NCBI RefSeq assembly: GCF_003945385.1
Contig: NZ_AP018920.1
Location: forward strand, 310,001 to 374,000
From: Pseudonocardia autotrophica
GTDB lineage: Bacteria; Actinomycetota; Actinomycetes; Mycobacteriales; Pseudonocardiaceae
Reading direction: 5' to 3'
DNA length: 64,000 bases
Part shown: positions 33,347-40,302 of the stretch, one piece after another
How positions within the stretch are numbered: the stretch's first letter is position 1
Layout: each line of letters opens with the position of its first letter
Program-made: the position numbers and the translations under genes
Notes under the pieces: generated by a model
Told to the model about the DNA's origin: nothing
Database searches by the model: none
Seen by the model: the letters and a program-made list of their open reading frames with translations, nothing else

Positions 33347-34294
33347 ATGACGTTGACGCAGTTGTCCGCGTTCGTCCTGGTGGCCCGACTGGGCTCGGTG
33401 AAGGCCGCCGCCGACGCGCTCTCGGTGAGTGAGCCCGCTGTCTCGCAGGCGATCGCGGCACTGCGCAAGTACCTCGGTGATCCGCTGCTGACCCGCGGCG
33501 GGACCGGCATGGTGATGACCGCGGGCGGGAACCGGCTGCTCACCATCGCCGCCCAGATGGTGGCGCTCGGGGCGGAGGCGGAGGCGGCCGTCCGCTCGGC
33601 GAACGGGGCCCCGGAGCCGCTGCGGCTGATCGGGTCGAACACGGTCGTCGAATTCGCCGGCGGACCGCTGGCCGACGCGTTCGGGGCCCGCTCGTCCGGA
33701 ACCGTGGAGGTGTCGGTCGGCGTGGCCGTCACCTCGGAGATGGCGGCGCTGGTCTCGCAGCGGCTGGCGGACGCCGCGCTCGGTCCGGACCTCTCCGGGC
33801 AGCGGGGGATCCCGCTGGTCAGCGAACCGGTCTTCCGCAGCCGGATGGTGGTGCTGGGCGCGCCGGGCGCCCGGTTCCGCGGCTCGCCCCGGCAGTGGCC
33901 GTGGCTGGTCGACGCGGACGCGACCGACCCGGGCAGCGACGTCGCGCGGCTGCTGCGCGCGCTCGGAGTGCCGGAGTCGCGGATGCGGGTGTTCCCGCAC
34001 CAGACCGCCGCCTGGGACGCCGCCGCGGGCGGGGCGGGCGTCACCCCGTCGCTGGCGCACCTGGCGGTGCACCGCACCCGCCGCCGGGAGCTGGTGCCGC
34101 TGGACGTGCCGGGGACCCCGATGGAGGTCGTCTGGTTCGTCACGATGCTGCCGATCGACCGGCGCTCGGCCGGCGCCGGGTCACTGCGGAACTTCCTCAG
34201 CACCCCGGAGGCCATGCGGCTGCTCCGGGAGCCGGGAGCCGGGGTGTCGCCGTCGCGGTTCCGGCCGCCGGTCTACGTCACGATCTGGAACTGA
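33347..34294 (+). CDS. LysR family transcriptional regulator
   Basis: 315-aa protein. The N-terminal winged helix (MTLTQLSAFVLVARLGSVKAAADAL, SEPAVSQAIAALRKYLGDPLL, residues 1-65) is classical LysR, followed by a substrate-binding domain (LRLIGSNTVVEFAGGPLADAF). It is divergent from the cox maturation operon and is the only regulator inside the cox region, so it is the best candidate to control both loci, possibly at 23725-23742. The gap before it contains GATCACTTAGGTGTGC without a clear palindrome. Confidence 0.88.
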   Translation: MTLTQLSAFVLVARLGSVKAAADALSVSEPAVSQAIAALRKYLGDPLLTRGGTGMVMTAGGNRLLTIAAQMVALGAEAEAAVRSANGAPEPLRLIGSNTVVEFAGGPLADAFGARSSGTVEVSVGVAVTSEMAALVSQRLADAALGPDLSGQRGIPLVSEPVFRSRMVVLGAPGARFRGSPRQWPWLVDADATDPGSDVARLLRALGVPESRMRVFPHQTAAWDAAAGGAGVTPSLAHLAVHRTRRRELVPLDVPGTPMEVVWFVTMLPIDRRSAGAGSLRNFLSTPEAMRLLREPGAGVSPSRFRPPVYVTIWN

Positions 34295-34361
34295 GGGTCC
34301 GCAGGCCCGGGGTGGACCGCTCCCGGGTCTCGAGGGCGCGGCCGTCCGCCGGGAGGGCACG

Positions 34362-35129
34362 ATGGGGGGCATGGCACTGGAACTGCATCACGTCGCCGAC
34401 GGCCCCGAATCGGCACCGGTCGTCCTGTTCGGTCCGTCGCTGGGCACCGACCTGCACCTGTTCGACGCCCAGGTGGCTGCGCTGTCCGACCGGTTCCGTT
34501 GCGTGCGCTTCGACCTGCCGGGGCACGGCGGATCACCGGACGTCACCGACGACCTGACGATCGCCGATCTCGCCGGGGGCGCGCTGGCCGCCGTCGGGGA
34601 CACCGACTTCCACTACGTGGGCGTCTCGATCGGCGGCGCGATCGGGCAGTGGCTCGGCGTGCACGGCGGCGAGCGGGTCCGCAGTGTTGCGGTGCTGGCG
34701 ACGGCCGCCCGGTTCCCGAACCCGGAGGCCTGGCCGCAGCGCGCGGCGACGGTGCGTGAGCAGGGCACCGAGGCGATGGTCGCGTCCCGGCCCGGCACCT
34801 GGTACGTCGAGGACTGGGCGCGCCGCGACCCGGCGGGGGAGAAGCGGCTGCTCGACATGCTGCGCGCCACCGAGCCCGGCGGCTACGCGGCCTGCTGCGC
34901 CGCGGTCGGCGCCTTCGACATCCGGGCCGAGCTGGCCTCGGTGTCGGTCCCGGCGCTCGTCGTGGCCGGTGCCGACGACCCGGCGACGCCGCCGGCGCTG
35001 CTGCGCGAGATCGCCGACGCGGTTCCCGGTGCCGAGTACGCCGAGGTCGCCGACTCGGCGCATCTGCTCAACTACGAGCGGCCCGACGAGGTGAACGCGC
35101 TGCTCGAGCGGCACCTGACGCGCGGGTGA
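34362..35129 (+). CDS. alpha/beta hydrolase (3-oxoadipate enol-lactonase-like)
   Basis: 255-aa alpha/beta hydrolase. The nucleophile elbow GVSIGGAIGQWLG (Ser near 93), acid DDPATPP near 205 and the terminal His in VADSAHLLNYERPDE complete the triad. FGPSLGTDLHLFDAQ and RCVRFDLPGHGGS resemble PcaD and its relatives. No other protocatechuate genes are nearby, so the substrate is open. GGGAGGGCACG before ATG 34362 supports this start. Confidence 0.85.
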   Translation: MGGMALELHHVADGPESAPVVLFGPSLGTDLHLFDAQVAALSDRFRCVRFDLPGHGGSPDVTDDLTIADLAGGALAAVGDTDFHYVGVSIGGAIGQWLGVHGGERVRSVAVLATAARFPNPEAWPQRAATVREQGTEAMVASRPGTWYVEDWARRDPAGEKRLLDMLRATEPGGYAACCAAVGAFDIRAELASVSVPALVVAGADDPATPPALLREIADAVPGAEYAEVADSAHLLNYERPDEVNALLERHLTRG

Positions 35130-35133
35130 GCGC

Positions 35134-35847
35134 TCACGCGCGGCTCGCCCGCCGGGCCCGGTAGGCGGCCACGTGCGCGCGGTTCGCGCAGTTGCCGGTG
35201 TCGCAGAAGCGCTTCGAGCGGTTCCGTGACAGATCGACCAGGACGGCGTCGCAGTCCTCGCCGGCGCACCGGCGCAGCCGGGACAGGTCGTCGCCACGGA
35301 CCAGCTCGACGATCGACATCGCGATCTCGGCGCCCATCCGGTCGGCCAGCGGCGCCTCGCGCGGCGTGACGTGCAGGTGCCAGTCCCAGCCGTCGTGCCG
35401 GGCCAGCCGGGGGCGGGCGTCGGTCTCGGCGAGGATCGTGTTGACCAGCTCGACGGTGCGATCGCGATCGGGTCCCTCGGCGGTCGCGGCTGTGTCCGCG
35501 CCGGCGGCTGCGGCTCGGGCGGCGGCCGTGTCTGCGGCTGCCTCTGTGGCCGCCTCTGTGGCTGCGTCTGTGTCTGCGGCGCCGGTATCCGTGGCGGCGG
35601 TCGTGGCTGCGTCGGCGTCGGTGGCCGGGCCGGAGCCGGGCGGCCAGAGTGCGACGAGCCGCTCCCGGAGCGCCCGGACGGCGGCCCGCTCCTCGTCGGT
35701 GCCTGCGCGCTCGCCGGTGTAGGGCTGCCCGTCCATCCAGGTCTCGAACAGCGCCGCGTCGCCCAGAACGTCCGGATCGGTCAGCCCGGTGTTCACCAGC
35801 GACGCCGCCGCCGCGAGTACGACCTGGGTGTCATGGGCGAATTCCAT
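35134..35847 (-). CDS. CGNR zinc-finger (ABATE-type) transcriptional regulator
   Basis: 237 aa. Residues 1-170 are the ABATE-like stress-sensing half (MEFAHDTQVVLAAAASLVNT). The C-terminal zinc finger has CAGEDCDAVLVDLSRNRSKRFCDTGNCANRAHVAAYRARR split over four cysteines. The usual CGNR reads CANR here. An Ala/Thr/Asp low-complexity insert of ~50 residues (coding 35480-35620) separates the halves. I start at ATG 35847 because the longer form (35865) would place its start inside the divergent promoter/operator. Probably regulates the divergent exporter. Confidence 0.82.
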   Translation of the reverse strand: MEFAHDTQVVLAAAASLVNTGLTDPDVLGDAALFETWMDGQPYTGERAGTDEERAAVRALRERLVALWPPGSGPATDADAATTAATDTGAADTDAATEAATEAAADTAAARAAAAGADTAATAEGPDRDRTVELVNTILAETDARPRLARHDGWDWHLHVTPREAPLADRMGAEIAMSIVELVRGDDLSRLRRCAGEDCDAVLVDLSRNRSKRFCDTGNCANRAHVAAYRARRASRA

Positions 35848-35848
35848 G

Positions 35849-35882
35849 TTGACCCCTGACATCATCGGTTCCTAGTGTCAGG
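35849..35882 (+). promoter_or_regulatory. promoter and overlapping inverted-repeat operator of the EamA exporter
   Basis: TTGACC (-35, 35849-35854), 18-base spacer, TAGTGT (-10, 35873-35878), then AGGAG and ATG at 35888. An inverted repeat CCTGACA (35855-35861) / TGTCAGG (35876-35882) starts just after the -35 and covers the -10, as expected for a repressor site. The CGNR protein is the likely binder. Confidence 0.6.
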
Positions 35883-35887
35883 AGTCT

Positions 35888-36847
35888 ATGAGTACTTCGG
35901 TCGTGACACGGGACCACCTGGTCCGCGGACTCGCGTGGGCGTTGGTGTCGGCGGCCGCGTACGGATTCTCCGGCCCGCTCGGGTCCGCCTTCCTGGAAGC
36001 GGGTTGGTCGCCGGGCCTCACCACGCTGATGCGGATCGCCGGCGCCGCGCTGCTGCTCCTGCCGGTGGCGGTGGTGCTGGCCCGCAGGCACCGGCCGGAC
36101 CGGGCGGCCCGGCGCAAGATCGTGATCTTCGGGCTGTTCGCGGTGGCCGGCGTGCAGCTCTGCTTCTTCCACGCCCTGGAGTACCTGTCGGTCGGGGTGG
36201 CGCTGCTGCTGGAGTTCCTCGCCCCGGTGCTGCTGGTCGGCTGGACCTGGATCACCACCCGGCGCACCCCGTCGGCGATCACCCTCGCCGGTTGCCTGGT
36301 CGCGCTCGCCGGGCTGGTGTTCGTCGTCGACCCGTTCGGGCCGCAGCGCGTCGAGCTGGTCGGGATCCTGTGGGGCCTCGCCTCGGCGGTGTGCGTCTGC
36401 GTCTACTTCGCGCTGCCCGGGGGGAACCGCGAGGGCCAGGTCCCGCCGCTGCTGATGATCTCCGGCGGCATGATCGTCGGCGCGGTCTCGCTGACCGTCA
36501 CCGGATTGCTCGGGATCACCCCGTGGAAGACCGGTGCCCCGGTCGGGACGCTCGGTGGTGCCGAGCTCGACTGGGTGTTGCTGCTCGGGATGCTGGTCCT
36601 GCTCGCGACGGCGCTGCCCTACGTCACCGGGATCCTGGCGATCCGGCGCCTCGACACCCGGGTCGCGTCGTTCGTGGGACTGTCCGAGGTGCTGTTCGGG
36701 GTGCTCGCGGCCTGGCTGCTGGTGGCGCAGCAGCCGACGCTGATGCAGCTGCTGGGCGGCGTGCTGATCCTCGGCGGGATCGTGCTCATCCGGCGGGCGG
36801 AGAATCGGGCGGCCGCGACACCGAGCGAGGTGGCGGTGGAGGGCTGA
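35888..36847 (+). CDS. EamA/DMT family exporter
   Basis: 319-aa protein with ten hydrophobic segments in two EamA halves (ALVSAAAYGFSGPLGSAFLEAGW; LLWGLASAVCVCVYFALPG). Members of this drug/metabolite superfamily export amino acids, metabolites or drugs. Start codon ATG with AGGAG three bases upstream. It is divergent from the CGNR regulator, and a 20-bp stem-loop follows the stop. Substrate unknown. Confidence 0.87.
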   Translation: MSTSVVTRDHLVRGLAWALVSAAAYGFSGPLGSAFLEAGWSPGLTTLMRIAGAALLLLPVAVVLARRHRPDRAARRKIVIFGLFAVAGVQLCFFHALEYLSVGVALLLEFLAPVLLVGWTWITTRRTPSAITLAGCLVALAGLVFVVDPFGPQRVELVGILWGLASAVCVCVYFALPGGNREGQVPPLLMISGGMIVGAVSLTVTGLLGITPWKTGAPVGTLGGAELDWVLLLGMLVLLATALPYVTGILAIRRLDTRVASFVGLSEVLFGVLAAWLLVAQQPTLMQLLGGVLILGGIVLIRRAENRAAATPSEVAVEG

Positions 36848-36895
36848 GCGACGCCCCGGCCTCGTGCCGGCTGCACTCGCCGCCGCTTCACACCC

Positions 36896-36943
36896 CTTCG
36901 CTGCGCTTCACACCCGCTGCGGGGGGTGTGAAGCGCAGCGAAG
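36896..36943 (+). terminator. 20-bp perfect stem-loop after the EamA gene
   Basis: Arms 36896-36915 and 36924-36943 with an 8-base loop, perfectly paired, beginning 49 bases past the stop. The left arm overlaps a direct repeat of GCTTCACACC (36885 and 36905). The rest of the 36848-37111 gap shows nothing else clear. Confidence 0.75.
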
Positions 36944-37111
36944 AGGTGCGAACCCGGCCCGCGGGGTGCCTGATCGCCCCACGATCGGGGTGCACTACTG
37001 TGCCGCCACCGGTGTTCCGGAGCACACTGTCCCGCAGCGTCGTCGCTGCTCGGGTCGGGTGCGGGCCGGACTTCGCCGCTCCCCGTAGGTCCAGCGAGAT
37101 CGAGGTCGTCG

Positions 37112-37306
37112 TTGTCCGAGAACCGGTTCGTCACCAGCTCCTTCTGCTACGGCGGCGAATGCGTTGCCGTCGCGGCGCCCGCGGACGGTGTGGTCGTCCG
37201 GTCGACCGTGAGCGGTGCCGAGGTGAGCTTCACCGACGACGAGTGGGCTGCCTTCGTCGCCGGCGTGCGCAACGGCGAGTTCGACGTGCAGCGCCTGCGC
37301 GGCTGA
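37112..37306 (+). CDS. DUF397 domain protein
   Basis: 64-aa protein: MSENRFVTSSFCYGGECVAVA, VVVRSTV, FTDDEWAAFVAGVRNGEFD. TSSFC/GECVAVA and WAAFVAGVRNGEFD are the DUF397 signature. These proteins pair with Scr1-type helix-turn-helix regulators in actinobacteria and may act as antitoxin-like or regulatory partners. TTG start. It converges with its HTH partner with four bases between stops. Confidence 0.88.
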   Translation: MSENRFVTSSFCYGGECVAVAAPADGVVVRSTVSGAEVSFTDDEWAAFVAGVRNGEFDVQRLRG

Positions 37307-37310
37307 CTCC

Positions 37311-38171
37311 TCAGTCGGCGAGGCGGTCCAGCAGCTCCTGCCGGGTGGCCTCCGGATCGAGGGCGTTCGCGAGCACGTTGCGCCAGACCTCCTCGTAGCT
37401 CGCCACGGTCGGCTCGGTGTCGTAGTACATGTCGTTCTCCGTGCTCTCGACGTTCACCACCGGCCAGTCGTTGTCGGGATCGCGCGGGTCGAAGATCGAG
37501 AACGTGCTCGTCGCGCGCGTCCATCCGGCCGTGAACGGGAGCAGTTGCAGCGTCACGTTCGGCTGCGCCGCGCGGGCCAGCAGAGTGCGGATCTGGCCCC
37601 GGGCGATCTCCGGATCGGTCACGCGGTGCAGTGCGACCTCGTCGAGTACGAGATGGACGTCGAGCGGGGGCGCGTCGGTGCGGGCAGGTTCGATCACGTC
37701 CTGGCGGCGCATCTTGATCTCGACCAGACGCTCGATCTCACCGGCCGGCAGGTTCGGCTGCGTGACGGCGAGCAGATCCCGGGCGTACGCCTCGGTCTGC
37801 AGGAGGCCCGCGACCGGGATCGAGAAGGTGCGTTTCGCGCGCGCCTCGGTCTCCAGGGAGAGCAGCAGGTCCAGATCCGCTCCGGCCACCACTGCGCTGA
37901 GCGGCTGCCACCACCCCGGTGACTTCGCCTCGGTCGCCCAGTCCAGCACCCGGTCCCGCTGCTCGACGGGTGCCTCGTAGATGTCGAGCAGGTCCCGCAC
38001 GTCCCGGAACTTCGGCTCGACCGCACCGGTCTCGATCCGGCTGAGCTTCGACGGCGAGATCTCGAGGCGCCTCGCCACCTCGGCGAGCTGCAGGTTCCGG
38101 TCGCTGCGCAGCCGCTTGAGGACGTGACCGAGGCGCCGCCGGATCACGACGGGGCCGTGTGTGACGGTCAT
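37311..38171 (-). CDS. Scr1-like helix-turn-helix regulator (DUF5753)
   Basis: 286-aa protein. The XRE-type HTH (residues 10-70: LGHVLKRLRSDRNLQLAEVARRLEISPSKLSRIETG) is followed by a DUF5753 effector domain (FSIPVAGLLQTEAYARDLL, LHRVTDPEIARGQIRTLLARA, VTLQLLPFTAGW, FSIFDPRDPD). With DUF397 it makes the common actinobacterial pair tied to development or stress. The upstream gap contains paired AATTGCAT repeats that may be its operator. Confidence 0.9.
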   Translation of the reverse strand: MTVTHGPVVIRRRLGHVLKRLRSDRNLQLAEVARRLEISPSKLSRIETGAVEPKFRDVRDLLDIYEAPVEQRDRVLDWATEAKSPGWWQPLSAVVAGADLDLLLSLETEARAKRTFSIPVAGLLQTEAYARDLLAVTQPNLPAGEIERLVEIKMRRQDVIEPARTDAPPLDVHLVLDEVALHRVTDPEIARGQIRTLLARAAQPNVTLQLLPFTAGWTRATSTFSIFDPRDPDNDWPVVNVESTENDMYYDTEPTVASYEEVWRNVLANALDPEATRQELLDRLAD

Positions 38172-38220
38172 GTCCACTCCTCCACGCCCGGACCTAGGAT
38201 CATGGTACCGGCCAGCCCCG

Positions 38221-38247
38221 TGCAATTGCATGGGTTCGAAATTGCAT
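38221..38247. promoter_or_regulatory. paired AATTGCAT repeats upstream of the Scr1-like gene
   Basis: TGCAATTGCA (38221-38230) is a perfect palindrome, and AATTGCAT recurs at 38224-38231 and 38240-38247, 16 bases apart. AT-rich in a GC-rich gap between divergent genes, so a regulator site is plausible; promoter elements are not clear. Confidence 0.45.
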
Positions 38248-38331
38248 CTGGTCTGGTGCAGGCGGTCGTTCGCACCGCATACTGTGCTCCTGATCCTGAG
38301 CAGCGGCAACAGCCGCTGAAGGGGGTGCGCC

Positions 38332-38409
38332 ATGCACGACCATGACGGCACCACAGTCAGTTCCCGGCACCATGGCCCGTCCGTCCGCGAGCGGGGGTGG
38401 TCCCGATGA
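38332..38409 (+). CDS. 25-residue ORF before a small membrane protein
   Basis: MHDHDGTTVSSRHHGPSVRERGWSR, with AAGGGGGTGCGCC upstream of ATG and an ATGA overlap with the next gene. His/Arg-rich, no family. It may be a leader peptide that couples translation; support is the ribosome binding site and the overlap only. Confidence 0.4.
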   Translation: MHDHDGTTVSSRHHGPSVRERGWSR

Positions 38410-38612
38410 CCACCTACCTCGTCGCCGGTGGCGGCCTCGTCCTGATGCTCTGGTTCGCCCTCCTGATCGGCACGTCCCTGGACACCGAGGGACAGCGCCG
38501 TGAGTGGAGGCGGGTGGCGGAGCAGCGCCGCGCCGCCCGGGAGGAGCGCCAGGGGGAACGGCGCCCGCTCGAACCCGACGACCTGTGCGCCGACTGCCCG
38601 CTGCGCAGGTGA
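38406..38612 (+). CDS. small single-pass membrane protein
   Basis: 68-aa protein: helix YLVAGGGLVLMLWFALLIGTSL, then a highly charged amphipathic stretch (QRREWRRVAEQRRAAREERQ) and a short end DLCADCPLRR with a CxxC pair. ATG at 38406 overlaps the preceding small ORF. Family unknown; it is divergent from the Scr1-like regulator and could be one of its targets. Confidence 0.6.
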   Translation: MTTYLVAGGGLVLMLWFALLIGTSLDTEGQRREWRRVAEQRRAAREERQGERRPLEPDDLCADCPLRR

Positions 38613-38707
38613 GCCGCGCACTGTCCGCCGGCGCAGGTGAGGCGGGCCGGGCGCGGTGCTCGCCGCGCAGGTGAGGCGTGGCTGGTCGCCGACGGTGGTG
38701 CGGTCGC

Positions 38708-39154
38708 TCAGCCGTCCCAGCTGAAGAGCGGATCACCCGGCCGGACGTCGCCCGTCGCGTGCGCGTGGGTGCCGTCCGGCAGGGAGTCCATCAGCACCAC
38801 CGGGCAGATCGCGGACAGCCCGTGCCCGCGCACCAGGTCCGCGTCCATCGTGACGACGGGCTGCCCGACGCCGACGGAGTCGCCCTCCCCGGCGTGCAGC
38901 GTGAAGGCGGCCAGGCCGACGGTGTCGATGCCGAGGTGCACCAGGACGCCCGCACCGTCGTCGCCGACGACCACGTAGGCGTGCGGGTGCAGCTTCGCCA
39001 GCGTCCCGGCGATCGGGGCGACGGCGTGCACCGACCCGCTCGGCGGCTCGATCGCGAGACCGGAACCGAGCATCTGTTCGGCGAACACCGGATCGGGAAC
39101 GTCCGGGAGCGGCACGACCCGGCCGGCCACGGGCGCGGCGACGTACAGGGTCAC
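38708..39154 (-). CDS. PTS glucose-type EIIA domain protein
   Basis: 148-aa soluble phosphotransfer protein. VAAPVAGRVVPLPDVPDPVFAEQMLGSGLAI and the phosphorylated His in VLVHLGIDTVGL (about residue 90) are the EIIA-Glc signature. The GTG start overlaps the EIIB stop (GTGA). No EIIC is encoded in the window, so the membrane partner must be elsewhere. Confidence 0.92.
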   Translation of the reverse strand: MTLYVAAPVAGRVVPLPDVPDPVFAEQMLGSGLAIEPPSGSVHAVAPIAGTLAKLHPHAYVVVGDDGAGVLVHLGIDTVGLAAFTLHAGEGDSVGVGQPVVTMDADLVRGHGLSAICPVVLMDSLPDGTHAHATGDVRPGDPLFSWDG

Positions 39155-39387
39155 AGCAGGTCCGCGATGTCGTCGGCGATCATGTCCGCTTCCGGCCCGA
39201 CGACGACCTGCACGACCGTCCCGGACACGACCACGCCGTGCGCGAGCTTCTGCAGCGCCGCGCGGTCGACCAGCGCGGGATCGCGGACCTCGGTCCGCAG
39301 CCGGGTGATGCAGCCCTCGATCTCGACGACGTTCGTCGCTCCGCCGAGGCCCGCCAGGATCGCCCCGGCCCTCTGGTCCGCCATCAC
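39151..39387 (-). CDS. PTS EIIB domain protein (glucose/GlcNAc type)
   Basis: 78-aa soluble EIIB. ILAGLGGATNVVEIEGCITRLRTEVRD carries the phosphocysteine in EGCITRLR (about residue 26), and KLAHGVVVSGTVVQVVVGPEAD is the conserved second half. GTG and ATG adjacent starts (39387, 39384) behind GGAAGG. It passes phosphate from EIIA to a distant EIIC. Confidence 0.92.
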   Translation of the reverse strand: MMADQRAGAILAGLGGATNVVEIEGCITRLRTEVRDPALVDRAALQKLAHGVVVSGTVVQVVVGPEADMIADDIADLL

Positions 39388-39443
39388 GTCGCCTTCCCGT
39401 CGTGCCGGAGGAGGAGTGCCGGTCGTGCGGCACTCCGGGGAAC

Positions 39444-39479
39444 GATCACGGACCGGGCGCGGCGGCCCGGTCCGTGATC
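39444..39479 (-). terminator. terminator after the DsbA-like gene
   Basis: Arms 39444-39458 (GATCACGGACCGGGC) and 39465-39479 with loop GCGGCG; perfect 15-bp stem 13 bases past the minus-strand stop at 39492. Confidence 0.78.
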
Positions 39480-39491
39480 ACGCCGTGGGGC

Positions 39492-40181
39492 TCAGCCCGC
39501 GGCGACCGCCTGCTGGATGGCCTGCGGGCTGGCCTCGACGTCCTGGCCGTTGACCTTCACCGACGGCGTGCCGGAAACGTTGTCGCGCAGCGCCTGCTGG
39601 GTGATCTGCTGGCTCCACGGCGCGAACCGCTGGTCGTCGACGCAGGGGGCGAAGTCCGGGCCGGCCCCGGCCTGCTGGCCGAGCTGGATGAGCTGCTCGT
39701 TGGGCAGTCCGGCGCCGCCCTCGGTCGGCTGGTTCTGGTAGAGCAGCCGCTCGAACTCCGGGAAGACGCCCGCCTCCGCGGCGCAACCGGCGGCGGCCGC
39801 GGCCCGGGTCGAGTACTGGGTGCTCGACGCGCGGTCCAGGAAGGCGACCGGGTGGTAGACGACCTGGGCCTGCCCGGAGGTGCGCAGCTCCTCCAGCGTC
39901 GGGCCGGCCTGCTCCTCGAAGGTCTTGCAGTGCGGGCACTGGAAGTCGAGGTAGACGTCGACCGTCGCCGGTGCGTCCGCGTTGCCGGTGGGCACGCCGG
40001 CCGCCGTCGCGTTCGCCGGAACCAGGGTGCTGGACGAGCTGTTGTTCCAGTACACCCCGAACCCGACGAGAGCGGCGAACGCGACCACCACGATGATGCC
40101 GAGCACCGTCGCCTGGGACGGCCCCTTCTTGGCGGTGAGCGGGTTCTTCCCCTTCCCCGCACTCCTCTTTCCGGCCATCAT
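39492..40181 (-). CDS. DsbA-like membrane-anchored thiol oxidoreductase
   Basis: 229-aa protein: basic N-terminus, signal anchor (VLGIIVVVAFAALVGFGVYW, residues 27-46), then a thioredoxin fold with active site DFQCPHCKTFEEQ (CPHC near 85) and the cis-Pro loop VSGTPSVKVNGQ. Probably extracellular, catalysing or reducing disulfides. It is divergent from a copper ATPase; thiol proteins beside copper exporters are common, but a functional link here is inference. Confidence 0.9.
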   Translation of the reverse strand: MMAGKRSAGKGKNPLTAKKGPSQATVLGIIVVVAFAALVGFGVYWNNSSSSTLVPANATAAGVPTGNADAPATVDVYLDFQCPHCKTFEEQAGPTLEELRTSGQAQVVYHPVAFLDRASSTQYSTRAAAAAGCAAEAGVFPEFERLLYQNQPTEGGAGLPNEQLIQLGQQAGAGPDFAPCVDDQRFAPWSQQITQQALRDNVSGTPSVKVNGQDVEASPQAIQQAVAAG

Positions 40182-40302
40182 CCGTCCTCCTCGGGGGTGG
40201 TCGTCACACCCCTGTTTGTACTGGGCCCTTGTGCTCGGCGACGCCCCGGGGTACCGCGGTCCCGGGTGGCTGAGGTTTGACCTCGTGTAGAACTATGGAG
40301 GT

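Noticed and set aside
35480..35620. Frameshift or foreign insertion in the CGNR gene
   Set aside because: The Ala/Thr/Asp segment is in frame and compositionally simple, consistent with a repeat-expanded linker; both flanking domains are intact.
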